Below the pieces are notes generated by a model that was not told the origin of the DNA, did no database searches, and was given only the letters and a program-made list of their open reading frames with translations. A program made the translations under genes and the position numbers. From an uncultured Kiritimatiellota bacterium (lineage in GTDB: Bacteria > Verrucomicrobiota > Kiritimatiellia > RFP12 > UBA1067): DNA of 11,504 bases. The stretch lies in contig CAKUGW010000102.1 in the NCBI GenBank assembly GCA_934654805.1, positions 1 through 11,504 on the forward strand. The letters are read 5' to 3'. Positions 1-7,038 of this stretch are shown piece after piece (the first letter of the stretch is position 1; each line of letters begins with the position of its first letter).

Positions 1-2
1 CT

Positions 3-760
<758 letters not shown>

Positions 761-782
<22 letters not shown>

Positions 783-1645
783 ACGAGACGGTGATGCGGC
801 TCGCGATGAACTGGATGGAGGCGCCCTACAAGGCCGAGGTCGAGAGCGAGACGAACGCGACCGACACGGTCAAGCAGGTCGTCTACGTCATCCAGGCGAA
901 GGACAAGTTCACCGTCCTCTTCAACCACATCGCGCTGCATCCCGACGCGCGCACGATCGTCTTCTGCAACCGCAAGTGCACGACGGAAGACGTCTACGAG
1001 TCGCTGAAGGTGCGCGGCGTGTCCGTCGAGATGCTGTCGGGCGACGTCAACCAGAACAAGCGCCTGAAGGTGCTGGACGCCTTCCGCGACGGCGAGGTCA
1101 AGATCGTGGTCGCGACGGACGTCGCGGGGCGCGGCATCGACGTGAAGGGCCTGGAGTACGTCATCAACTTCGACTTCCCCTACGAGGCCGAGGACTACGT
1201 GCACCGCATCGGCCGCACGGGCCGCGCGGGCTCGACGGGCATCGCGATCTCGTTTGCGGACGAGTTCGAGAGCTGCCAGATCCCGGAGATCGAGGCCTAC
1301 ATCAAGGAAGAGCTCAAGTGCACGGTGATCGGGCCGGACGATCCGCTCCTGAAGCCGATTCCGCCCCGCCACACGAAGCTCGGCGCGATCGACGCGGACG
1401 CGAAGGCGGCGGTCGACGCGCGCGAGGCCGCCGGCGAGGAGGAGAAGGCCGCCGCCGCCGCGCTCGTCGGCGCGAACGCCGTCACGGGCACGGGCGCGCC
1501 GGCGTTCCTGAAGACGGACGCGCCGCAGCGCGAGCTGCCGAAGTTCGAGCACGCGCTCGATCCCGCGAAGCCCGCGCCGGACGAGTCGAACGTCTACTCG
1601 GAGCCCGTCGAGCAGAAGGCCCAGACCGAAGAGTGGAAGATGTGA
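761..1645 (+). CDS. DEAD-box RNA helicase, C-terminal part (continuation after frameshift)
   Basis: This is the second half of the same helicase. The homologous reading begins before the ATG at 761: from about 737 this frame reads LPKNRRTTMLYSAT, the usual lead into motif III (SAT at 770-778). The helicase C-terminal domain follows with motif IV (TIVFCNRK), the LSGD..Q..R segment, motif V (ATDVAGRGID) and motif VI (HRIGRTGR, 1202-1225). After about 1320 comes an acidic, Ala-rich tail with little recognisable structure. The ATG at 761 is an internal Met of the intact protein, not a natural start. This half lacks the ATP-binding loop and could not work alone. The stop lies 7 nt before manA, so the two are probably co-transcribed. 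If the frameshift is a sequencing error, positions 3-1645 encode one normal helicase. Confidence 0.88.
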
Positions 1646-1652
1646 GGATGCC

Positions 1653-2324
1653 ATGACCCATCCGGCGAAAGAGATCCACAAGGCGCTCTGGGGCTACGAG
1701 GAGTGGCTCGTCAACACGCCGCGCATCCTCGTCAAGCGCATCGTCGCGAACGACCGCCTGAGCGTCCAGGTCCATCCGAACGACGTCACGGCGAAGACCG
1801 TCGGCGGCGACCCGAAGACGGAGATGTGGTGCGTCCTCAAGGCGGGCCCGATCTTCGCGGGCGTGAAGCCGGGGACGACGGCGGCGGACGTCGAGCGGGC
1901 CGTGAAGGACGGCTCGTTCGAGGACATCCTCGTGCGCCATGACGCGAAGGTCGGCGAGTGCTACTTCATTCCCGGCGGACTCGTCCACGCGATCGGCGAG
2001 GGCACGAGCGTCTACGAGGTGCAGCAGCCGAGCACGACGACGTTCCGCCTCTACGACTGGGGGCGCGTCGGGGCGGACGGCCAGCCGCGCCCGCTTCACG
2101 TCAAGGAGGCGCTGGCGGCGATGGACCTGTCGCTCCCGCCGCCCGTGCCCGGCGAGACGGTGGACTGCCCCTACTTCACGTTCCGCACGGTTCCGGCCGG
2201 CGGCCTGCCCGCCGCGACGGCGGGGCGCGTCGTCTACGTGCCGTCGACCGGCGAGACGGTCGTCCTGGCGCCGGGCGAGGGCATGACGCTCGCGGACGCC
2301 GCCTTCGTCTCGGCCGTTCCATGA
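1653..2324 (+). CDS. manA: mannose-6-phosphate isomerase, class I, compact form
   Basis: This enzyme interconverts fructose-6-phosphate and mannose-6-phosphate in the cytoplasm, the entry to GDP-mannose synthesis or the exit for mannose use. It is a zinc-dependent cupin. The family signatures are visible: LSVQVHPND (Gln and His ligands), KTEMWCVL (Glu ligand), FIPGGLVHAIG (His ligand) and YEVQQPSTTTFRLYDWGR. At 223 residues it is clearly shorter than the roughly 315-residue Bacillus-type enzyme. The N-terminal segment before the QVHPND strand is abbreviated to a WGYEEWLV stretch, and the C-terminal cupin is short. The ATG at 1653 is preceded by GAGG at about 1644-1647. The gene starts 7 nt after the helicase stop, and its own stop overlaps the next start in ATGA. 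A mannose-1-phosphate guanylyltransferase lies about 4.7 kb downstream, in a separate transcription unit. Confidence 0.92.
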   Translation: MTHPAKEIHKALWGYEEWLVNTPRILVKRIVANDRLSVQVHPNDVTAKTVGGDPKTEMWCVLKAGPIFAGVKPGTTAADVERAVKDGSFEDILVRHDAKVGECYFIPGGLVHAIGEGTSVYEVQQPSTTTFRLYDWGRVGADGQPRPLHVKEALAAMDLSLPPPVPGETVDCPYFTFRTVPAGGLPAATAGRVVYVPSTGETVVLAPGEGMTLADAAFVSAVP

Positions 2325-3604
2325 ACGAACTGACGATCGACGAGCTGAAGGACGAGATCCGCAAGGGCGCGCGCTGCATCCTGCAGGTGCGCCACGCCGA
2401 GCGTCCGAAGATGGATCCGAACGACCCAAGCTTCGGCGACGAGCTGCACCTGACGCGCGAAGGCGCGCGAACGGCGCGGATCCTGGGCGAGCGGCTGGCG
2501 GAGTTCAAGGACGATGTCGCGTTCTGTTCGAGTCCGCTCACGCGGACGCGCGAGACGGCCGCCGGCCTTGCCGTCGGCATGGGCCTCGCGGACGCGGCGA
2601 TTCCGACGTTCGGCTGTCTCGGCAACGACTCCTTCTTCTACGAGGATCCGCTGGAGGTGCTGAAGACCTTCAATACGATGGAGTTCTTCACGGCGTGCTT
2701 CACGTATTTCGAGCAGGGCCGGATACCGGGATTCAAGGAGATCCACGCGGCGGCGGACGCCTGCGAGAAGTGGCTGTTCGAGCAGGCCGGAAACCGTCGC
2801 CTGTTCATCGCCGTCACGCATGACTGCTACATCGCGGCGTTCCTCTCCGCGCGCGGGGCCTACGGGCCGTTCTCGCGCAAGAACTGGCCGCGCTTCCTCG
2901 ACGGCGCGGCGATTCTCGTCTACCCGGACGGTTCGCGCCGCTATGCGCTCGTGCGTGCGGGCCTTTCCTACGGCATCTGCGGCGTCCGGCCCGTGCGGGC
3001 CGTCGTCTTCGATTTCGGCGGCGTCATGACGAAGACCACGATGCCGGAGCGCGTCCGCGCCTGCGTGGCGGACTTCGGCATCGACTGGCGGGCCCTTGAA
3101 GTCGGCTTCGCGCGCTACCGGCGGCTGATGGACGGCGGCTTCATCACGCTGGAGCAGATGTACGACCTCATCTGGGCGGATGCGGACGTCACGCTGACGG
3201 ACGAGGCGAAGGCGCGTATCCTCAAGGAGGACACGGCGAGTTTCCTGGAGGGCTACCGCAATGAGCAGACGCTCGCCTGGATGCGGGAGCTGAAGGCGAA
3301 GGGCTTCAAGATCGGCATTCTCACGAACATGCCGCCCGCGTTCGCGCCGCATTTCAGGAAGACTTACGCGGACTTCATCGCGCTTGCGGACGCGCTCGTC
3401 ATCTCCGGCGAAGAGCACATGTTCAAGCCGCAGAAGCGCATCTACGACCTGCTGAAGGCGCGCATTGGCCTGCACGTGGACGAGCTCTGCTTCATCGACG
3501 ACGTCGAGGCGAACTGCGACGGCGCGCGGCGGTGCGGCTGGCAGGCGGTCCGCTTCGAGACGAACGAGCAGGTAGAGCGCGACTTTGCCGCGCGCTACGC
3601 CTGA
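2321..3604 (+). CDS. fusion of histidine phosphatase and HAD-like hydrolase
   Basis: One 427-residue frame carries two unrelated phosphatase folds. Residues 1 to about 215 are a histidine phosphatase: VRHAER near residues 23-28 (catalytic His25 with Arg24), SSPLTRTRETA at 70-80 (phosphate-binding Arg), and THD with the second His at 167. Residues 225-427 are a class IA-type HAD hydrolase: VVFDFGGVM with nucleophile Asp231, ILTNMPP (motif II Thr), a MFKPQ Lys (motif III) and FIDDVEANCDGA (motif IV Asp pair). The usual second Asp of motif I is Gly233, as in the DFGGV/DLGNV subgroup that includes YihX-like sugar-phosphate phosphatases. An in-frame GTG at 2993 sits where a stand-alone HAD gene would start, but it has no Shine-Dalgarno and no stop precedes it. 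The ATG at 2321 overlaps the manA stop (ATGA) with no Shine-Dalgarno, implying translational coupling. A sugar-phosphate substrate is plausible from context but unproven. Confidence 0.88.
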   Translation: MNELTIDELKDEIRKGARCILQVRHAERPKMDPNDPSFGDELHLTREGARTARILGERLAEFKDDVAFCSSPLTRTRETAAGLAVGMGLADAAIPTFGCLGNDSFFYEDPLEVLKTFNTMEFFTACFTYFEQGRIPGFKEIHAAADACEKWLFEQAGNRRLFIAVTHDCYIAAFLSARGAYGPFSRKNWPRFLDGAAILVYPDGSRRYALVRAGLSYGICGVRPVRAVVFDFGGVMTKTTMPERVRACVADFGIDWRALEVGFARYRRLMDGGFITLEQMYDLIWADADVTLTDEAKARILKEDTASFLEGYRNEQTLAWMRELKAKGFKIGILTNMPPAFAPHFRKTYADFIALADALVISGEEHMFKPQKRIYDLLKARIGLHVDELCFIDDVEANCDGARRCGWQAVRFETNEQVERDFAARYA

Positions 3605-3617
3605 GGCGGAGGCGGCG

Positions 3618-4550
3618 GTGCGCAATCTCCTGATCGTCGCCGAGCAGGTCGCGGTGCTGTTCGTCCTCATGGGCGTCGGCGCCGCCCTGCGCAAGGCGAA
3701 GCTGGTGGAGGAGCGGGGGATCGAAGGCCTCGTGAACCTGCTCATCCTCGTCGTCACGCCCTGCCTCATCGTCGACTGCTTTCAGCGGCCGTTCGACCCG
3801 TCGATGCTGACGGGCCTCGGCCTCGCGTTCCTGATCGCCGTGCTCGGACATGCCGTGGCGATTGCGCTGGCCATGCGCGTCGTGCGCCATCGCGCGGCGG
3901 ACGTGCGCAAGCCGCTGCTGCTGGCGGCGGTCTTCTCGAACGCCGGTTTTATGGGCATTCCGCTTGAGCAGGCGATCCTCGGCGAGACGGGCGTCTTCTA
4001 CGGCGTCGTCTATGTCGTCGTCTTCAACCTCTTCATGTGGAGCTGGGGCGTGCGGACGATGGAGAAGACGGCGCGTCCGGTCGGAAGCTGGAAGACGGTC
4101 GTGAACCCCGGGACGGTCGGCATCCTGCTCGGTCTGCCGCTGTTCCTGCTCTCCGCGCGGCTGCCGCCGTTCCTCGGCGCGTCCGTCCGCCATGTCGCGA
4201 ACCTGAACACGCCGCTGGCGATGGTCGTGATCGGCTACTCGCTTGCGGGCGCGAGGCTGGGGCGCGTCCTGCGGTTCCCGGCGGCGTATGTCGCGACGTT
4301 CGTCCGGCTCGTCGCCTATCCGCTCCTGATGGTCGCGGCGCTCTATCCGCTTCGGAACCTGCTTGACCGGCAGATGATGCTGGCGATCGTGATCGCTGCG
4401 GCCGCGCCGGTCGCGGCGATGGTCTCGATGTTCGCGGTCAAGTTCGACCGTGACGTCGAGACGTCCGTCGCCGTCGTCTGCGGCTCGACGGTCCTGAGCG
4501 TCCTCACGCTGCCGCCCGTCATCGCCTTGGCCATCTCCGTTCTCGGATAG
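3618..4550 (+). CDS. AEC-family transporter (auxin efflux carrier-like permease)
   Basis: This is an inner-membrane carrier of about 310 residues, the normal length for the AEC family (roughly ten membrane helices in two inverted halves). Bacterial members include malate, malonate and other organic-acid exporters; the substrate here cannot be read from sequence. The N-terminal helix (QVAVLFVLMGVGAALRKAKL) is typical of the family. So are VTPCLIVDCF and the conserved SNAGFMGIPLEQAILGE segment, with its helix-breaking Asn/Gly/Pro. Hydrophobic stretches continue to a C-terminal helix ending in ALAISVLG. I prefer the GTG at 3618 because GGAGG lies at 3608-3612 at ideal spacing, 13 nt after the previous stop. 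An ATG at 3585 in the same frame would overlap the upstream gene by 20 nt and add a non-membrane leader. It is the last gene of the apparent helicase-manA-phosphatase operon. Confidence 0.88.
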   Translation: MRNLLIVAEQVAVLFVLMGVGAALRKAKLVEERGIEGLVNLLILVVTPCLIVDCFQRPFDPSMLTGLGLAFLIAVLGHAVAIALAMRVVRHRAADVRKPLLLAAVFSNAGFMGIPLEQAILGETGVFYGVVYVVVFNLFMWSWGVRTMEKTARPVGSWKTVVNPGTVGILLGLPLFLLSARLPPFLGASVRHVANLNTPLAMVVIGYSLAGARLGRVLRFPAAYVATFVRLVAYPLLMVAALYPLRNLLDRQMMLAIVIAAAAPVAAMVSMFAVKFDRDVETSVAVVCGSTVLSVLTLPPVIALAISVLG

Positions 4551-4559
4551 GTATGGACG

Positions 4560-4573
4560 GATATGGACATATC
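4560..4573. repeat. perfect inverted repeat upstream of toxin-antitoxin promoter
   Basis: GATATG and CATATC are separated by two bases. The heptamer TATGGAC occurs at 4552-4558 and again at 4562-4568, one helical turn apart. An inverted copy, TGTCCATA, lies at 4621-4628 inside the promoter spacer. Such sites often bind the antitoxin or toxin-antitoxin complex for autoregulation. The role is inferred; the repeats are directly visible. No T-tract follows, so it is not a convincing terminator for the upstream gene. Confidence 0.5.
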
Positions 4574-4611
4574 GATGTGAACGTCAGGTAGAATCAGGCC
4601 AACAAGTGCCA

Positions 4612-4640
4612 TTGACAAGATGTCCATAAAAGGATATCAT
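4612..4640 (+). promoter_or_regulatory. sigma70-type promoter of the toxin-antitoxin operon
   Basis: A perfect -35 box, TTGACA (4612-4617), is followed by a 17-nt spacer and a -10 box, TATCAT (4635-4640). The antitoxin ATG is at 4651, only 10 nt beyond the -10 box, so the transcript would have almost no leader. TGTCCATA (4621-4628), the inverted partner of the upstream TATGGACA, sits in the spacer where a bound repressor would block RNA polymerase. By count, 53 of 120 bases in 4561-4680 are G or C, far below the surrounding genes. Confidence 0.75.
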
Positions 4641-4650
4641 ACGTCCCATC

Positions 4651-4902
4651 ATGACTATCACAGTAAACACGGCCACGCTGAAACAGCAGCTCAGCCATTA
4701 TCTTGGCCTGGCCCACCAAGGGAAAGATGTGCTGATCACGAGCCACAAGCGCATTGTCGCGCGGCTCTTGGGGGAAGACTGCCTCTGCCGTCTTCCGCTT
4801 CGCGAACCGACGCTTCCGGCGTCCGCCGTGGCGGACATCGGCGGGTTCGGCTTCGGGGAGGATCCGCTGGACGAAATGAAAAAGGAAAGGAGCGCGCGAT
4901 GA
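4651..4902 (+). CDS. Phd/YefM-family antitoxin
   Basis: This 83-residue protein has the expected layout of a type II antitoxin. The N-terminal half folds as a Phd/YefM DNA-binding dimer: TVNTATLKQQLSHYLGLAHQGKDVLITSHKRIVARLL fits the family pattern of helix, Gly-Glu/Lys turn, then I/V-T-x-x-x-x-x-VARL. The C-terminal half, with its acidic and Gly/Pro-rich stretch and DPLDEMKK near the end, would wrap and inhibit the toxin. It is expected to neutralise the PIN protein encoded next and to repress its own promoter. No Shine-Dalgarno precedes the ATG, and the -10 box is 10 nt away, so translation is probably leaderless. Its stop overlaps the toxin start (ATGA at 4899-4902). The first part of the gene is less GC-rich than its neighbours, which suggests horizontal arrival. 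Confidence 0.85.
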   Translation: MTITVNTATLKQQLSHYLGLAHQGKDVLITSHKRIVARLLGEDCLCRLPLREPTLPASAVADIGGFGFGEDPLDEMKKERSAR

Positions 4903-5351
4903 ACGTCTATCTCGATTCGTCATTTGTGATCCGCCGCCTGCTCGGGGTCGGCGAGCCCGCCGCGTTCTGGGGCAAGTGGGAGAAGGCTTACGCCTCGACG
5001 CTGATGCGCGCCGAGTGCTGCCGCGCCGCGAACCATTTGCGCCTGAGCGGCAAGCTCGACGACGCCGGCCGGGCGCGCCTCGGCAGCTGGATCGAGACGG
5101 TCTGCGCGACGGTGACGCAGGTCCCCGTGACGGACGCGATCCTGAAGCGCGCGGCCGAGGCCTATCCGGTCGAGGTCGGCACGCTGCAGGCGATCCACCT
5201 CGCGACGCTGCAGGAGCTGGAGGCCGTGCACGGCGTCAAGTGCGTCCTCGCAAGCGACGACGCGGGGCTCGTCCAGGCGGCGAAGGCGCTTGGCTTCGAG
5301 GAGGCGTCCGAGAAGCCGGAGGCCAAGCCGGCGGCTGAAGCGGCTTCATGA
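4899..5351 (+). CDS. PIN-domain toxin, VapC-like
   Basis: This 150-residue protein is predicted to be a Mg2+-dependent ribonuclease of the PIN fold, the toxin partner of the preceding antitoxin. Visible landmarks are YLDSSFVIR (acidic residue Asp6), MRAECCR (Glu39), GTLQAIHLATL near residue 94, and LASDDAGLVQAAKALGF (Asp121 in the usual TxD..L position). The third motif is normally LDAxHLA; here the Asp position is Gln97 (codon CAG at 5187-5189), so catalysis may be weakened or use another acid. The last 17 or so residues are a Glu/Lys/Pro/Ala tail beyond the domain. The start at 4899 is supported by AAAGGAG at 4886-4892 with 6-nt spacing and by ATGA coupling to the antitoxin. Its own stop overlaps the DUF445 gene start, tying three genes into one unit. 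Confidence 0.85.
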   Translation: MNVYLDSSFVIRRLLGVGEPAAFWGKWEKAYASTLMRAECCRAANHLRLSGKLDDAGRARLGSWIETVCATVTQVPVTDAILKRAAEAYPVEVGTLQAIHLATLQELEAVHGVKCVLASDDAGLVQAAKALGFEEASEKPEAKPAAEAAS

Positions 5352-5971
5352 CGCTCTTGGCCCAAATGGCCGTCCAGGGGGCGGTTGGGTTCGCCATCGG
5401 CGCCGGGACGAATGACCTGGCGATCCGGTGGGTGTTCAACGCCCTCTTCACGAAGAAGAAGAAGCTGATCGCCACGAACACGAAGGAGGTCATCTGCAAC
5501 GAGCTGATGACGACCGAGAAGATCGTGGCGCGGCTGTCCTCGCCGGACGTGAAGGCCGCGCTGGAGCGCGACGTCCGCGCGCGGCTGGACGCGCTCGGCG
5601 ACGCGGCGAAGTCCTTTCTCGGCTGTTTCGGGAAGGGCTTCGACCCGGTTCTGCCCGGCCTGGTGAAGGAGGAGGTGCGCGCGTTTGCGAAGGTCGCGGA
5701 TCTCTTTGACGACGACTTGCGCGCGACCGTCGCGCGCATCTGCGCGAACCAGATGTCCGCCCAGCTCGCGGAGCGCCTGCCGCGCCTCATCGAGGAGACG
5801 GACATCTGGAACATCGTCTACGAGACGATCATGAGCTACGACGAGCGGAAGCTCGTCCTGCTGACGCGGCAGGTGGCGAACCGCGAGCTGCGCGGCGTCA
5901 CGCTCTGGGGCGGCGTGATCGGCGCCGTCGTCGGCGTCGCGATGAGTCTCGTCATGTGGGTCGTCGGGTGA
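5348..5971 (+). CDS. DUF445-family membrane protein
   Basis: This 207-residue protein matches the DUF445 (YheB-like) layout. An N-terminal membrane helix with a Gly..TN motif (VGFAIGAGTNDLAIRWVFNALF) is followed by a basic KKKK stretch. A long, mostly helical, charged middle follows (about residues 40-175). The C-terminal helix is preceded by ELRGVTLWGGVIGAVVGV, which resembles the family's ELRWIT.LGG..G end. The function of the family is not established. Members are thought to sit in the cytoplasmic membrane with the middle region forming a helical bundle. Here the protein is short, roughly half the length of the larger DUF445 proteins. The ATG lies within the toxin stop (ATGA at 5348-5351) and has no strong Shine-Dalgarno, so it should be translated by coupling to the PIN toxin. 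That link to a toxin-antitoxin pair is unusual. Confidence 0.78.
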   Translation: MTLLAQMAVQGAVGFAIGAGTNDLAIRWVFNALFTKKKKLIATNTKEVICNELMTTEKIVARLSSPDVKAALERDVRARLDALGDAAKSFLGCFGKGFDPVLPGLVKEEVRAFAKVADLFDDDLRATVARICANQMSAQLAERLPRLIEETDIWNIVYETIMSYDERKLVLLTRQVANRELRGVTLWGGVIGAVVGVAMSLVMWVVG

Positions 5972-5996
5972 GACAGGGGGCGCCGAACCGGACATG

Positions 5997-6012
5997 ACCG
6001 CGCGTGCGGTTT
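5997..6012 (+). terminator. possible weak terminator hairpin after the DUF445 gene
   Basis: ACCGC pairs with GCGGT across a GCGT loop and is followed by only three T residues (6010-6012). It lies between the DUF445 stop and the next promoter. The stem is short and the T-run poor, so this is a tentative call. Confidence 0.25.
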
Positions 6013-6041
6013 GCCACGGGGGGCGCGGATTGTGGTATAAT
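6011..6041 (+). promoter_or_regulatory. promoter of VWA protein / manC operon (extended -10, leaderless geometry)
   Basis: TGGTATAAT at 6033-6041 is an extended -10 (TG-N-TATAAT) with a perfect hexamer. A possible -35, TTGCCA (6011-6016), lies 19 nt upstream, longer than ideal but compensated by the TG. The ATG at 6049 is 7 nt after the -10 box, so the transcription start must fall at or next to the start codon. No Shine-Dalgarno is present. Confidence 0.72.
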
Positions 6042-6048
6042 GCCGACC

Positions 6049-7038
6049 ATGCGCTTTGTCAATCCGCTTTTCCTCGTTCTCGTCGCCCTCGTCCCGCTTG
6101 CGGGGCTATGGTGGGCGTTCCTGCGCGCGCGGCGCGAGAAGGCCCTGGCGAAGATCACGCTGTCCGTGCCGAAGTCCCCGGCGGCGGGCGTGCAGATGGC
6201 GCTCGTCCTCGCGGGGCTCGCGCTCGTGCTGCTGGCCGCCGCGCGTCCGCAGTGGGGCAAGGTGACGGAGAAGGCCGTCGAGCGCTCCCGCAACGTCGTC
6301 ATCGCGATCGACGTCTCGCGCTCGATGCTCGCGGCGGACGTGCGCCCGAACCGCCTGGAGCGCGCGAAGGCCGACGTCGCCGACCTCATCGACTCGCTGG
6401 CGGGCGACCGGTGCGCGCTCGTCGCGTTCCGTCGGACGGGCGTTCAGATCTGTCCGCTCACGACCGACCGCGCGTTCCTGCGGAGCGCGCTGGAGCAGAT
6501 GACGGTCGAGTCCGCGCCGCGCGGCGAGACGGATCTCGGCAGCGCGATCCGCGCGTCGCTGGACGCGCTCGATCCGGCGGCGGACGACCACAACGCGATC
6601 ATCATGATCTCCGACGGCGGCGACCTGCGCGGCGAGGCTCTGGCGAACGCGGCGCTGGCGAAGCGGCGCGGCATCCCGATCTTCACCGTCGGCCTCGGCG
6701 ACCCGCGCGCCGGCGCGCCGATCCCGTCCGAGGACGGGCGCGGCTATCTGAAATACCGGGGCGAGGTCGTGAAGGTGAAGCTGGAGAGGGCGGCCCTCAA
6801 GGCGATTGCCGAGGCGTCGAATGGCCGGTATGTGGACCTGGCGACGGCGGGCACGGCCGAGACGACGCTGGGGTCGATCTACCAGCGGTTCCTGCGGCAG
6901 GTCGCCGCGAAGGAGCAGAACGAGGAGGCGGAGCGCGCCGCCGAGCGTTATCAGGTCTTCCTCGTGCCGGGGCTCGCGCTGCTCCTGGCGGGCGCCGCGC
7001 TGTCCAAGGGCCGTTTCGGCGGAGGGAAGGGGAAATGA
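6049..7038 (+). CDS. VWA-domain membrane protein, BatA/BatB-like
   Basis: This 329-residue inner-membrane protein has two N-terminal membrane helices (about residues 5-24 and 48-65). A von Willebrand factor A domain follows (about 80-260), and a last membrane helix lies near 307-323. The metal-binding MIDAS site is intact: DVSRS (Asp88, Ser90, Ser92), Thr161 in GETDLGSAI, and Asp189 in MISDGGD. This order matches the BatA/BatB aerotolerance-type proteins, which usually sit beside a MoxR ATPase and a DUF58 protein; neither partner is in this window. The domain probably mediates metal-dependent protein contacts on the periplasmic side. I chose the ATG at 6049 over an in-frame GTG at 6004 because the promoter -10 box lies between them and the protein then begins MRFVNPLFL, as in the family. 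The stop overlaps the next gene's start (ATGA). Confidence 0.88.
   Translation: MRFVNPLFLVLVALVPLAGLWWAFLRARREKALAKITLSVPKSPAAGVQMALVLAGLALVLLAAARPQWGKVTEKAVERSRNVVIAIDVSRSMLAADVRPNRLERAKADVADLIDSLAGDRCALVAFRRTGVQICPLTTDRAFLRSALEQMTVESAPRGETDLGSAIRASLDALDPAADDHNAIIMISDGGDLRGEALANAALAKRRGIPIFTVGLGDPRAGAPIPSEDGRGYLKYRGEVVKVKLERAALKAIAEASNGRYVDLATAGTAETTLGSIYQRFLRQVAAKEQNEEAERAAERYQVFLVPGLALLLAGAALSKGRFGGGKGK

Noticed and set aside
1958..2320. N-terminal extension of the double-phosphatase frame back to 1958
   Set aside because: This stretch overlaps manA in another frame and reads as Arg/Gly-rich noise. Homology starts at the ATG at 2321, which forms ATGA with the manA stop.
4560..4573. Terminator for the AEC transporter gene
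   Set aside because: The palindrome is AT-rich, has a two-base loop and no T-run; an operator role fits better.
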